A stretch of DNA of 64,000 bases from Nematopogon swammerdamellus (GCA_946902875.1 OX336340.1:15081566-15145565); one strand, 5' to 3'; positions 23,801-35,700 are shown, counted from the first letter of the stretch. Program-made: numbers and translations. The notes: a model not told the origin generated them from the sequence alone.

Positions 23801-24328
23801 TGGCGTAGCAAGGGCGCCTACCGCGCCGTCGACCCCGGCCACTCCTCCGACGACGCACGAGCGTCCCCCGCAGCTGCGCTCGACCGCTACGTCCCACCGG
23901 TCGATATAGTACCCTCTGTAGAACCGGATGCGTCACCTCCGAATCTGTCGAATTCGACGCCGCCGCTGTCGCCGTCGGCACCCGACGAGACGCCCGAGTC
24001 GCAGCTGTCGCCGCCGACTTCGGACTTGTCCCCGCCGGAGACGCAGCTCGAGACACCGTCGACATTGCCGCGCCTTTCTCCCCCAGCCTCCCATCTGGTC
24101 CGCGAGGCCTCCCGCAACACCGAGTCGGCCAACACCGCTCCGAGGATAACGGAGCTAGCGGATGAAGATACGCGGAAACCGAGAAATCGAACGTTTAGGA
24201 TAGGATCGGCAAAGCGCGTGTCGGACACCCCGCGCCCAGTTCTCAACGGTGACGGGGGAGTGGGCTCGCGGCGCGTCTCGACCCTACTCTCCGGCGACGG
24301 GGACCCAGACTTCGGCACCCCCGTATAA
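14848..24328 (+). CDS. GOPC: GOPC/PIST, Golgi-associated PDZ and coiled-coil protein (3' part)
   Basis: In known members this protein binds Golgi-localised partners through its coiled coil and cargo tails through its PDZ domain, controlling trafficking and lysosomal sorting of membrane proteins. Seven exons join in phase: 14848-14896, 17227-17389, 17912-18182, 19382-19507, 21680-21798, 23249-23344 and 23410-24328 (580 residues to TAA). In order they give [10 protein letters not shown] (as in AQLVDLKSEL of vertebrate GOPC), an Ala/Arg-rich coiled coil ending LHADLYSAR, the signature [37 protein letters not shown], the PDZ domain (about residues 155-229) and a long tail. The N-terminal exons are not found. 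The segment between exons 1 and 2 is shorter than in vertebrates; an exon at 14897-17226 may be missing from the model. Confidence 0.88.
15487..16013. mobile_element. Nested fold-back element in GOPC intron
   Basis: The ends share 'cgcctggtacacttatcc' and its complement, followed in both arms by copies of 'ctggtagggataagtgga'. Inside lies a second inverted pair (about 15598-15633 and 15667-15704, 'ccagggcagcagaaattgaaaggagg'-like). There is no coding capacity. Confidence 0.75.
16194..16870 (-). pseudogene. 5'-truncated LINE 3' end in GOPC intron
   Basis: The minus-strand frame 16423-16860 has [30 protein letters not shown], the same post-polymerase region as at 7986-8648. It is followed by a T-rich (tail) end at 16194-16230. 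The longer 248-codon frame continues upstream into unrelated intron sequence, so its N-terminal 100 or so residues are not part of the element. Confidence 0.65.
18162..21757 (+). CDS. GOPC: GOPC PDZ domain, split over three exons
   Basis: The domain begins at GLGISIT at the end of the 17912-18182 exon. It continues as [21 protein letters not shown]...[15 protein letters not shown] (19382-19507) and ends [24 protein letters not shown] (21680 onward). GLGI is the carboxylate-binding loop. A histidine opens helix B (CHKEAV), the mark of class I PDZ domains that prefer Ser/Thr at position -2 and a hydrophobic last residue. The match to vertebrate GOPC is close throughout, so this is the firmest part of the gene call. 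Confidence 0.9.
18200..18496. mobile_element. Small fold-back/MITE in GOPC intron
   Basis: The inverted ends share 'attgaagggttgaaattcta' at about 18200 and its complement at about 18477-18496. The body includes two 'gtgcc' containing variants of the end motif. It lies just 3' of a GOPC exon end (18182). Confidence 0.75.
18740..18830. repeat. Imperfect tandem repeat in GOPC intron
   Basis: Two to three copies of a 'gtacacattg.tgtaa.gta' and 'atgtaatgtaacac' unit lie side by side. The A-rich DNA up to 19200 holds nothing recognisable. Confidence 0.5.
19620..20714. mobile_element. Long fold-back DNA element nested in SINE-B
   Basis: The ends are inverted copies of 'acaggctgttcggcacatg' (left) and 'catgtgccgaacaccctgt' (right). 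The arms run on through 'taggtaagtggg', 'caaggttttgacct', 'cacgtggtatcgagatacga' and beyond, so most of the 1.1 kb folds on itself. The flanks may carry a short TATA-like duplication. There is no ORF. Confidence 0.8.
20717..21110 (+). mobile_element. SINE-A copy
   Basis: The tRNA-like head begins 'aagcggcgggtggccgggtgg' (A-box region) and has a B box GGTTCGAATCC at 20772-20782. The body follows, with an A10 tail at 21101-21110. It abuts the right end of the fold-back at 20714. Confidence 0.85.
22150..22330. repeat. GTACCAC-type minisatellite in GOPC intron
   Basis: Many irregular copies of 'cgtaccac' and 'cgtaccg' lie in a GC-rich intron block (about 21980-22850). The block makes long overlapping ORFs on both strands with no family signature. 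Imperfect inverted repeats around 'gagaagacgtcc' (22549 and 22636) lie just downstream. Confidence 0.6.
22862..23010. repeat. CTATCTATCTTA low-complexity repeat
   Basis: Five to six irregular repeats of 'cctatctatcttat' are seen. The stretch is AT-rich and non-coding, between GOPC exons. Confidence 0.6.
23410..24328 (+). CDS. GOPC: GOPC terminal exon: long Pro/Ser-rich tail
   Basis: The acceptor is at ag|atcc (23408-23409); the AG four bases earlier would give an immediate stop. The exon encodes 306 residues with [13 protein letters not shown], a [13 protein letters not shown] stretch, a basic [19 protein letters not shown] block and many SPP/TP repeats, ending DFGTPV. The tail is much longer than the ~90 residues after the PDZ domain in vertebrate GOPC and looks disordered. 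The last three residues TPV fit a class I PDZ ligand (T-x-V). GC content is high. Confidence 0.8.
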
Positions 24329-25045
24329 AGCTTGCGACTAACCAATCACGCTGTGGTGCTGACACACACTAGGATCTCAGCTAGTCCGTTGCTTACGAGA
24401 AGGCTCTCTCGGCTCAAGTGCAGATAGATTAGAGACAAGCCCTTTTTCTTGGAGCTACTTTTACTAATTAGTTTGATCTGTGCTTTCTTGTAAGCTATCA
24501 TTTGATATTGACTTGTTCATCGGAATTGGCATCGCAGGACTTCGAATTGCCATTGAATTGGTGAGTTTACAGCTTGTAATTACATTTCTAGCTAAATTAG
24601 TTTTTGTTACCTCTGTGTATAGTAAACTAAAAGGTAGCTTGTATGTTGAATGGTAATATTATATTATGTGCTGTTTGTTATCATTAGCTGAAAGAATATT
24701 ATGCTAATGTTAATAACCGTATTATTCAATTGAATATTATGTGATGGAATATTTCTGTAGCTGGCCTCAGAGAAACATTCCACGTATGAGAAACTACTAG
24801 CTGCCTGAGATTTGTGAAAGATGCAGTTTTAAAGCACAAAGTATTTGATATGACAATATTCGCTTCCATTATTTGATCAACTAAAACAGTAGGTACTTAC
24901 ATTTTATATATGTCTCTCCCAAATAGAAATAGGCGTTCTAATAGGAGCCGTAGGTACTGGTGTTTTGAAAATGGCCTTCATATAAATGGAAGTAAAAATA
25001 AAGTTATATGTGGCAGTTTAGTAATAAATGTATTGTGGATGCATA
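24329..25045 (+). other. GOPC: GOPC 3' untranslated region
   Basis: AATAAA signals occur at 24997-25002 and 25023-25028, about 670-700 bases after the stop codon. They are the first good poly(A) signals, so cleavage probably falls at about 25015-25045. Confidence 0.55.
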
Positions 25046-26195
25046 GAGAGCTAGTGTTACTATCTATTCAATAATGAATAATGAAGGTTATGTATACTTT
25101 GGGCTGTTTTGGCTCAACACAACGCAGATGAGAGATATGATCGGTCTGAAATTAGAATATGAGTAAGAGGGCGGAAGTGGCGCGTAATGTAGTGGTTAGA
25201 AGTTGAAGGCTGGCATCCCGGGAGTACACCAATGAGTTTTTTTAAATTTGCATTTTTGCGTGTGCATTTCTTCATCACTCTGCTCAAGTCCTGAAGAGAT
25301 CTGTACTTACACCAACAATGCACACGCCTTGTAGTTTACAACGTTGACTGGAAGAAATTGTATTACGCTATAAGTCCGCCTCCTGCACCGCAGAGAATAT
25401 AACACTTTCATACATAGGACACCTTTTAGAACTGAGCGTTGTGTGTTGTTTCCCTTACCTCTCACTAGCTAGCATCTTGCCGTTACTCTAACAACTACGA
25501 ACTACGCCAGCCAGACACACAACTCACGCTTAAAACGTGTTGTCCTATTCAAAATTCAAACATGTTTACCTACTAGAAAATGACACCTGTTGCTTATTGG
25601 AAATCCCAAGCATTTTAATGTTCTTGTTCCAAGCATTACTTACATAGATGCATTGCATAGTTGCAGTGTGACCCCGAGCATAGATTGAGGCCATACACGT
25701 ATTATGTCTCTATGATTGAGGCGCTATTCAATATTCACCCCGAGTAGAATGTTTTAAATGTTATCCTCATTATCTATGGTTCTACCAATGTTTGCATTAA
25801 TTTACGAATACAGAAGCTGGTTTTGAACCATACAAAGCTGTTTTTTTATCCCGTCGTGACATCATATAAATATTTCCTAGAATTGAACACCAACACTGTG
25901 TTTTGTTTGGTGTTCAATTCACATGTGAGGTTCAATCGTCCGTATCTGAGGTTCACACTGCAGGAACATTTAAATTTAGACTCAAATAAAATTTAAAGGT
26001 ACTAATATTCTGTAGGTAACGCAATATCTAACTGTAGCAGTGGCGGCTTTGACCTATAAATCTTAGTGAGGCGACTAAAAAATCCACCTACATTGCTATT
26101 ACTTTATGATAAATTGAAAAACCTAAACCTATTTTTTTTGGCCCTAACAATACTTAACCAAAAACTATTAACGAATCGCGCACCGAGGGTACCGT
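25046..26195. other. Intergenic, GOPC to DUF4795 gene
   Basis: No gene is seen. At about 25176-25240 there is a degenerate SINE-like piece ('gtagtggttagaagttgaag', 'acaccaatgagttttt') whose last part matches SINE-A. A hairpin-like 'ttgaacaccaac...gtgttcaattc' pair lies at 25883-25920. Confidence 0.4.
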
Positions 26196-26225
26196 ATCGC
26201 CATGTCACGGCTAGCGCCACTAGAT

Positions 26226-26381
26226 GAATTTCATAACACGCCACGCCATCTAGATGGCGTGTTATGAAATACTTCATATTAGTTAGTCACGATTAGAAAA
26301 TGATTCATCATCTATTTGGTAGATGGCGCGCGCGCATACACTTTTTGAAACCAAAAAGTGTATGCGCGCGCGCCATCTATG
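26226..26381. repeat. Two consecutive near-perfect hairpins
   Basis: The first (about 26228-26270) pairs 'atttcataacacgcca' with its complement around CTAG. The second (about 26322-26380) pairs 'agatggcgcgcgcgcataca' with its complement around a 'gaaacc' loop. Both carry an 'agatggcg' motif at the arm ends and may be parts of one MITE. Confidence 0.75.
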
Positions 26382-26526
26382 GGAACACCCGTGAGTTTTT
26401 TACTTTTTCTTATTTTCATTATTTTTTGTTATATCGGCCATAATAACACATTTTCTGTGAACATTTCAACGGGCTACCAAATTACGGTTCAAGAGATACA
26501 GGCCTCGGACAGACGGACGGACAGAC

Positions 26527-26825
26527 AAGCGGCGGGTGACCGAGTGGTTTGGGCATTGGCTTCAAATGCGAGAGGTGCGAGGTTCGAATCCGGTCGGCGT
26601 GTAACAATGAGTTTTTTCTGACGAAAAAAATTACGTGTATGCATACCTACACCTGCTGCTGCCGCATAGCAGCCTCGGCTGTGTTCTCCTCTAGTCTAGT
26701 ATAGCCAGCAATCCAGGGAAGTCTCCGGTATGGCACCTACCTTCTCGGAGGTGATATTGGCTGGTCGGAGCATGCGCTTTGGCCCCTCCGGCTCAGCCAC
26801 CCATACCGGATTACATAAAAAAAAA
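26527..26825 (+). mobile_element. SINE-A copy, internally shortened
   Basis: It has the same tRNA-like head as 20717-21110, with a B box at about 26580-26590 and an A-rich end. About 100 bp of the body (the 'gttttacaccgg...gtagccgactg' part) is missing. Confidence 0.8.
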
Positions 26826-26837
26826 GACAGACGGACG

Positions 26838-26872
<35 letters not shown>
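26826..26872. repeat. (GACA)n/(GGAC)n microsatellite
   Basis: A run of 'ggacggacggacagacagaca' units follows directly on the SINE-A tail. It leads into the common 'ggcgtaggcttagtaatagggtcccg' repeat phrase. Confidence 0.8.
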
Positions 26873-26935
26873 GGCGTAGGCTTAGTAATAGGGTCCCGTA
26901 CCGGATACGGAACCCTAAAAAAAAAAAAAAGAATT

Positions 26936-27006
26936 CGCAAAAGTGAGATTCGAACCAACGTCACTAGATTGAAAAGCGAAGCATATACCATTGAGCTATG
27001 AAACTT
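26936..27006 (-). repeat. tRNA-like sequence (SINE head or tRNA pseudogene)
   Basis: On the minus strand it reads TAGCTCAATGGTATATGC (A-box like) and, about 30 bases on, GGTTCGAATCTC (B-box like). The ends do not pair as a 7-bp acceptor stem, so a working tRNA is unlikely. Confidence 0.5.
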
Positions 27007-27929
27007 ATCGTAACTAGTGCGAATTTCGCCATCATGTTAATCACGGAGGTAAAACAAACCGACTTATAGAAAACGTGAATCGCCCCATCTCGCTCTGCAT
27101 TATTTTAATTGGATATAGATGTCTCGTCCGGCGCCATTTATCAGAGCCTCAGCTGCTCCCTACACCATAAGCCTACATCCAAAGCTTCCAAGGTCAACCT
27201 GTTGTCTTTACGCTTGGTGAAGCGATATCAAAATAAGCGATTCATCGCCGCACCGGACCGGGGTGAGTCACCATATGCCATGCCGTACGTGACACGTCAC
27301 ACGTCACGTCTGTGTGTGTGTGCGTGCTGTGTTGGTGGTGTTGATGCACTAACACATCTTTAACGTATTTCGTCGCGCGCGTCGCACCAGCCGCCTCCGC
27401 CTCCTCCGCGCCGCCGCGCTAATATTGTGATCAGTTCGGATCGGATATACTTGACTTTTTTAAGTTTTCTTTCTTGATATTTTGAAATGTTTTTTTTTCT
27501 TTACTTTCAAGATAATTAAGTGAGGCGGTGCTTCACTTGCTTCACCTGGAGAACCGCCACTGAACTGTAGTGACATAGTTCTGACCGATCGTCATTTTGT
27601 ATAGTAAGTGTATTATAGGACATTCCGTTTGAAATGCATGTTCGCTACTCACTGCCACGGAGCGTAGCGATATTGCACACTGTTTTACATGTTTATAAGA
27701 CAATACGCCTACTGTATGACAAATTGTAATAAACATTTAAACAATGATTATTCATTAGTATTTCATTCAATACATCCTGTAACTTACAGTCTTTATGGAA
27801 CCTAATCGTCGTTATAAGACAGCACTAACTGCTAGTATAAGAATGTCTTGCGGCGCAGTTGGACTGTAAATGGTAAACGGGTAACAGCCATGTAACAGTC
27901 TTTCAAAGATTATATAAGGTCTTTATTAG
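27007..27929. other. Intergenic non-coding stretch
   Basis: No gene is supported. It includes a CpG/GT-rich patch (27280-27420) and otherwise AT-rich DNA. Confidence 0.4.
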
Positions 27930-28624
27930 TAGGTAACTTCACGCTAAGGGGTGTATGTGTATCAGATACTGATCACGTTCCCCATACCAATTTTTTTTAT
28001 GATATAAAAAACCCACTCCTCAAATTTAATACGTGAAGTGCGCGTATTTACCTAATCTATGGCCCGTCGGCGGCGTGACGGCGGAGTGCATTGACCTATA
28101 GATCGTTCACAGTTATTTTACCTCTGACACACGTCATTGTATCTTCCGCTAGGTTGGCATCACTTGCTGTCACTAGTACTACGGTCGTAAAAAGGGTTAC
28201 TTCCTATTAATATTTTACCCGTGGTAGTGGAAATTATGTATAAGTACCTGTTGTACTTGTAGTGATAAGTCCAGCTTTGCGAACTCCTGCATTTTTTGTT
28301 TCTTGTCGTGTACTGTTCTTCTTTCCATTTGTATGCAATAAAGAGTTTCTATTCTATTCTATTCTAAAAATGTATTCAAATATTTCGTACAGGGAAATAG
28401 TACGAACAAATTATGGCAACATAGAGCTCAGGTTAGCCAACTTGATGGCTAGAGGTAAAATAACTGTGAACGGTCTATATGAATGCCTATTTCAAGGTGA
28501 AATACGCGCACTTCACGTATTAAATTTGAGGAGTGAGTAGGTTTTTTATATCGTAAAAAAAAATTGGTATGGGAACGTGATCAGTATCTGATACACATAC
28601 ACCCCTTAGCGTAAAGTTACCTAA
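27930..28624. mobile_element. Fold-back MITE with ~125-bp inverted termini
   Basis: 'taggtaacttcacgctaagg' at the left is mirrored at the right ('ccttagcgtaaagttaccta'). Both arms continue through 'ctgatcacgttcccatacc' and 'aatacgtgaagtgcgcgtat'. The middle holds a short unrelated stretch with an 'aataaagagtttctattctattct' phrase shared with 21325-21357. Confidence 0.85.
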
Positions 28625-29759
28625 TAATGAAATACCTTATATTCTTTATTCTTTATTCATCATTCGTATGGTAGTACACTACGCTTGAATTTGTCCTGTT
28701 TAGTTTTTACAATCCGGTTTGATTACACCCACAAAGAAGAGCCAGGCAAGAAACTTCGCAGGGTAACTTTTTTAACGTCTTCGATTACAATAGGTATATT
28801 GTGACTAACAATAGACACCGCTTACAGTGTTGAGATACAGTTTGAGAGCTAGAATAACTATAATTTAAGCTTGATAATTCTGACCACATAAAATCAAAAG
28901 TAAAAGTATACCTAAATAAAATCAGGTGTATAGAGCCTTTGTCAGAAATTGTTGATACATATCGTATCAAGTCATATGTCAATTATAAAATATATTCATA
29001 CCACATGGTAGTACAGTATATAACCAATACCGTCAGCCTATGTTCACAGTCCGGTTTTTTCTCAGATGACGGATGTCGGGTGTTTTGACACAGAGAGATC
29101 TCGTTTTTTTCCACTACATACGTCCCTCCGAGCCCGGATCACGCCCGGATGAACCAAGTGCCCGGCCGGTCCACCGGACGTGCGTCGTGGACAAGTCCAC
29201 ACGCGTTTTCTATTGCAGTTCAACCGATCAAGTCAAATTCGCGGCGTCCGTCATGAGCTCATGTCGGTTCTCGGACGCCAGACGCCGAGTGGACAGACGG
29301 TCATAGACAGACACAGGCTTAAATGGTCCGTCATGATCATGAAGCACGAATGATGATTCATTATGTATGAGTCATCATAATTTATGACGGACTTTGGGGA
29401 TAAACAGCGTAAGTAATTATGTCTATGGTACAATATATTGACTTAAAAAAAGCAATACATAGGGAAAGGGTCGCACAGTCCATGGCTGCCATGAATAACA
29501 GTTAAAGAGTATATTAATACTCTGTATAATAACAGTATAGGTAATGGGTTTATTGCTTTAGTTTACTTCGGTGGTTATGTTAGTACAGACAAAAATTAAT
29601 GGCATGTTATGTGCAAGTTAGGTGCAAGATACGTGCTTGTCAATGCTTGTGTTATCCAAAGATTAATTTAAATACACAATATATCAAAATTGACATTGAT
29701 GTCTGCCAGAAGAATTTTGAATATTTGTGATAATTTTTTGGGAAAGTGAATAGAACATA
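28625..29759. other. Intergenic and likely promoter region of the DUF4795 gene
   Basis: No gene is recognised. The 77-codon ORF near 29073 has no family signature. Sequence just before the ATG at 29760 is AT-rich; no clear TATA box is assigned. Confidence 0.35.
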
Positions 29760-32700
29760 ATGGCTACTATACTCATCAGCGTACGAGAAATGATCGACTC
29801 GGCACTCGGTGCTTCTGATGTAGGTATACGAGCAAAATATTACATTTGTTTATAGTTCAGATCGTCTCGTCCTTCATTGTCTTCCTGTCCTTGCTGTACG
29901 ATTACTTCCACTAATATACAGTATCGAAAAAAATTTATGAGTAATTCGTAAACGTAAGCATCTCGGTACAGAACACAGACCTCGAATTTTACGCACATCT
30001 ATGGGTACAGAATTTAGTTTGGTAGAGAGAGGGGGAGAAATAAATGAGCAATGTGCGACGTCTTAGCCGACGCTGGCTAGGCCATAAGTTTGATGTGAAT
30101 TTATTTAACGAGAGGTGACCACCACCGGTGGGCTGCCCGCGTAGATCCCTCTCTGCCGGCAAGGCAATAGTGTTGATGGACGCATGGTTGGGACGCGCAC
30201 TTGCAGGCGAACATAGTGAACTTCAAGATGCTGCAGAATGTGCTGCACGTGCTGGCGCAGCAGCTGCGCGTGCTGGAGCGGCGCGTCGAGCTGCGAGGCG
30301 ACATCTGCAGCGCCTCCAATGCGAGCGTCAACGTCACTGAGGTGCGCGTGCAGGCGCCCGGCCAGCCCAGGAAGAAAGATAAGGCTCGCGGAAAGGTGAT
30401 ATGAAAATCCAAACAAAATTGCTCACACTAAAAAATTCGTGCCTATTCCTACTAAAAAATGCCATAATCCGCATCACATTACCTGCTTACCTACTTTTAT
30501 GGTACTGTGAAATATGTTTCAAGTAGAGTGTTTTCATTTTACGAAGGCACGAGGGGTATGTATGAGGTAGGAAGTGTTGTGAGACCGCGCGGACGGAGCT
30601 CAGTAGGGAACGACTCGGTTCGACGGAGCGACGCGGAGAAGTGTAAAATGTGTGTAGCGCCCGGGCACCGAGTTCGTTCTCTACTGAGCTCCGCGCGGTC
30701 TCCTCTCGCACCACTTCCTACCTCGTTCGTACCCCTCGTGCCTTCGTAAAATGAAAACACTCTTAACAGTTTTTAGTCAGTATAGTTTTAGGTTAAGGTC
30801 GTGGTAGAGAGATGATTTACGTATGTAACGTAAGTACTCGGACTGACTCTGGTCAAAATGTCAGATAGAGATGTTCCACTTCCGATTGTCTGAAAATCGC
30901 TCATATACCTACTTGGTGGAATCATTGCAAACCGAGATTTACTACATCTAAGATTAGATTTTTAGGTTTCCGTACCCCGTATGACGTTCGTATGTTACTA
31001 AGCCTACGCCGTCTGTATGTCTGTCTGTCTGTTCTACTGCTGTATCTTTGAAACCATAATAAATAAGTCAGTTTAAATTTTTACAGAATGTGTGTTATTA
31101 TGGCGGATATAACAACAAAAAATATAAAATAGAAAAAGTAAGCAATAATGTTAGTAATATTTTAAATGTAATGCTGTTGATTTCGTTAACATTAAATAAA
31201 TAAAATAAATAAAAAATAAAATGGGGTCCCCATACAAGAAACTTTTTTTTACATTTTTTTTGTGGGCGGAAACCTCGTTACGGATGGCCGACTCGCACTT
31301 GCCCCGGTTTTTTTTAGGCACGAATCAGGTTCTGAATGTTTTAGATAATGCAATATTGACATTAGGAACAACACAAAAGTAAGTAAGTAGGTTTATCGGG
31401 AACCTCTCAACCATCACGATCTGACAGTCGAAAGAATAAAGCTAGGGGTGGAGTTTAAATATAAACGCTGGGATAAGAAAGAAAAGGTCAGTAGGTACTA
31501 AGTGTATTACTTAGTTCAAAGCTTCGGTTCAAAGTTATTGATGACTTGACGCACTTCTCTCACCTCACAGTCGCACACCTGTATTATATCTTTCCTTTAA
31601 TTTCATTCATCATACATTTCCATGCCCTGTACTGTCGGTGTCTCTTGAGCTCGTATATTAAAGCAAACGTCAGCGAGTCCATTGTAAATAAATTAAATCA
31701 AACCAATTAGGTATCTATGATATTTTTACCGTACCATTCCACTACGGTACAGCGCATGACAATAAGGTATGAATACCATATAATGGTACGTATGGCAAGA
31801 CTATCCCAATATCGACCCTACTTGCAGATATTTTCAGCACAGACTGACGAATGAATTAATGATATAGGTATGTACTGTACGCTTTACAGGAGCTTGCAGC
31901 GAGGTGTTCCCCGTGGACCAACTGAGTGGTTGTGCCATAGGGAATTCATTTGCGAATTTATTCCCCATTCAATTTTACACAACTAGTTGTGTAGTTGTGT
32001 AATATTGAAATTCATACTAAATTTTCGCGTGTTTCATCTCTAAACCACAACATTGAATAAGAGAATGCCCATTTTTGTGATAACGTTTACAAACAAATTA
32101 AGGAGCCAATCTTTATTTGGAAATAAATAAAGCTGTTATTTATATACTTAAATATGAATTACCACAACTATGCACGTGCATCGGATCTAGCTTTGTTTAT
32201 TTACTTATTTCATTCTTATTTATTTACATTGTAGGTACTTCTACATTCCAAAAAAAATTACAAAAAAAAATCTTAATAAGTGGCCAGCATTATCCTCATA
32301 ATGTAAGATTAGTATAGTTATTGAACGCTGGATTGTGTTTTGGTGAAAGAAAATCCATCAATTTAACATTCCCGATGACACAACTAGGTAGTTGTGTCAT
32401 TGAGAACAGTTTTCGGGATTGCACAACTAATTGTGCCACTCTGTTGGTCCACGGGGAACACCTCCTTGCAGTGACGTGAATAGACCGCTTAGAAGTCGCG
32501 GTAACAGCTATACTTATTCTAGCTGTGAATAAATCGATGGTTGGTTTCTTGCTAATGGTTTTATTCTATATTTTTTTTTGTCAATTCCTTGTGTCAAAGC
32601 AATAAAAACACCGAGTCAATGGAGGATGTTTGTTGTTTTACTCTGTAAGTTTTTATTTTCTGCATTTGACAACTTTGAACGAGATTTCACAAGGTGGACA

Positions 32701-35700
32701 AGTGAGAGTGACACTCAAGGTACTAAGTACTAATTACCTAAATCTTGTTTTAATTTATTTGGCAACCATTTGACAATAGTATGCCCAAATTAAAACACCA
32801 AATGCAAGTGTGGATGATGATGACGCACGTTGTTGTAGGGAATGGAAGATGCAGATGCACAAGCGGCAGGAGTACTCCCGGCAAAGGATACAATACTTGT
32901 GGGTAATAATACTTATTTCTATTAACCTACCTACCACACACTAGGTAGGTAAGCATAAAGTGCAATATCGCGCCGCCCCGTGTCGTAGGCCGGTCAAAAT
33001 CGACAATAAATTAACAAGACATGATGTATCTCTGATTTTTTAGTATGTTGTTCGGACCCATTAGGACTATGTATACCCAAGTTTGTAATTCTCAAAAAGT
33101 TGTGGGAAAAATTTTACACACCAAAAACCGCGAAATTTTTGGCCTTGTTTCAGATTCTGCTCTATATCTCCTAATCCATGCATTTTTCGTCAAAAGCTAC
33201 TTTATACAAAAGTGGTTGGGGGTGGAGAAAGAGGCCACCGACTGGGTTTGGGAATTGACCTCGGCTGGACTCATCCCCATTACCAGTCGGCAAACTCCTG
33301 CCCCCGCAGAGCTCCTAAAACTGCTCTCTTGCAAATGCAAGAAGGGGTGCAGAGGTGGCTGCGCTTGCCTGAAAGCAGGGCTCAGATATTCTGTGATGTG
33401 TGCTACCTGCTCTGGGGAAACGTGCCAGAACGCTGCCCTTATCATCATTGAAGAGGACGACGATGACGAGCCTCAAGCAACCCTAACGATCCACAAATAC
33501 TGGAGTACCTACCTATAGGGGACGAAGACGGCGACCCACCAATAGTGGAAGACCTATCTATTGATGAGAGCAACGAAAGTGACGGCCCAGGGCCATCAAA
33601 AACAAGGCGCCGAGTTTGAGTATGTGTCTAATTTGATTGACTGAGACTGATTGATTGATATAGTTACTGTACTTTTGATTACTTATGTTTATATTAAAAT
33701 ACATTTCACCGTTTTTTTAAATGATTTCATGCCTTCTTTTTCATTACCAAACCAAAAAACAAAAGATAGGAAAGGTTATGGAACATTTCTGGAAAAAATG
33801 CGATTTAACCTTATATGGTTTTTTTTTTTAGATTTTGAGAGAACTACGAGGTTTACAGACCCCGCTCTGAGCTTAATTTAAAGCGAATTAAATTGCCTAC
33901 AAATTATATCCCACAAGTTCTACTCGTAGGATCAATCGTTTCGACGCAGTATCGATCCAAAGAAGGTCTAAAACTTTCAAAGTGCCGTAATTCGGTAACT
34001 AATTGACCTACAGAGCTGCGGTTGGGCTTAATTTGTCACAAATTTAATGTTCTTAAAAACGTATAAAGTACCTTTCGACAAAAAATGCATGGATTAGGAG
34101 ATATAAAGCAGAATCTCAAACAAGGCCAAAAATTACGCGTTTTTTGGTGTGTAAAAATTTTTCCACAACTATTTGAGAATTGAAAACTTGGGTATACATA
34201 CATAGCCCTAATGGGTCCGAACAACATATTAAAAATCAGAGATACATCATGTTTTGCGAATTTAGCGATTTTTTGTGTTGATTTTGACCGGCCTATCGTG
34301 TCATCGCGATGTCCTAGGTATTCAAGTTGAGAACGACTCAATCAATCCGCATATGGTTTTCCCTCACATATTCAGGCATATCTAGGGATCAGTGGCGGCT
34401 GGTGACTTCAGTGACCGGTAGTGCGCTAAGTACCTACCTACTTAAATACCAAATTACCCAACACATTCCCCTCATGTTATTTTAAGATCGGGACTTCCGA
34501 TTTTTTTAAATGTCTGCGTTTAATAATTATGTACGTACCTAGTATGAATATTCTCAAGACACTCAATGAGTTGCAAAAAACAAGAAAAGAAATCCAAACA
34601 ACTTTTTTTAACTAATTTTAGTACCTTTATGAACACATCCATAGACCACAACACTACTGCAGCTTTAAAAAAGAAAACAGTAGTAATGCCCCAAAAATAC
34701 TTTAAAAAATATATAAAAAAAAATAAAAGCATTTGAAAAGTAGGAATTGAACCCGGGATCACCTGATTGTAAAGCCTTACCTTTAACCAACGCTTAGGCA
34801 AATATCGGCACCACTTAATTCACAGTATCACACAGAAAACACAAAACCTAACCATATCCCATTTTAAATATTCGCGGGCTAACGGGTATGTGACATCACA
34901 TGACAGCGCGCTGACTCTAGCTAGACAGACGGACTCGTGCAAAACGAATCGCTCGCGACGCGACGCGTCGCACGCGCGGCTATTCACGATATAGTGTCCT
35001 TGTTTGGCGCTCGTGCGCCGCACGCAGAACTCCATTTCGGCACATACTGTTTCTATGAAGTATCTTTTGTCTCACGCGCCAGCGGTGTTTTGCCGATCTC
35101 CATACATTCAGCATGGGAGACTCGCGTGCGCTCTCCGATTCCGCACGGGGCGCGCGTTTACTCGCAAAAAAGTGTCTTGTGATCTATAAAATAAGGTCGA
35201 ATTCACATTCGTATTTATTTGGAGTACGATCTTTATGGTTTTAATGTAGGTATATTGTAAGATATTATTTATTTTGAGTGAAGTGAAGACTTCTCGTGGT
35301 ATGGTAGTGCGGCGCACGAGCGCACTTTAGGACCAGCCGCCAGTGCTAGGGATAGGATATGTGCTACGCACGCGGGAACAGCTAGTACCTAACTTCATAT
35401 TTGATTGCAAATTGTGTTCACAAAATATGTCATGAAGTCATATTGTGTTACATTCTAGCAGTATTTATTCTCATAATTATGTTGGATAATGTTTCAGTGG
35501 AGCGAGTTTCCCCTACAGGAATGGACCAAAGTAAGTAATCTTCCGAACATCTTTCTACGTGTTTATCACACACAAACTAATATAAATAAATATCAGTATT
35601 ACTGTGGTATAGACCTTACCTACTTACTTATATAAGTACCTAGGTATTGTTTCATCAAATGGGGGATAGAGATCGGAGCGCTTCAAGATTCTGGCTGGAG

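Noticed and set aside
23402..24345. Long minus-strand and alternative-frame ORFs over the GOPC tail
   Set aside because: They are shadows of the GC-rich terminal exon, whose frame is fixed by splice phase.
30507..30760. 80- and 73-codon ORFs on opposite strands with the same start sequence
   Set aside because: They are produced by the palindrome and are not genes.
33045..33200. First ~50 codons of the 157-codon ORF as coding
   Set aside because: They are the terminal inverted repeat of the transposon; only the Cys-rich part after it shows protein conservation.
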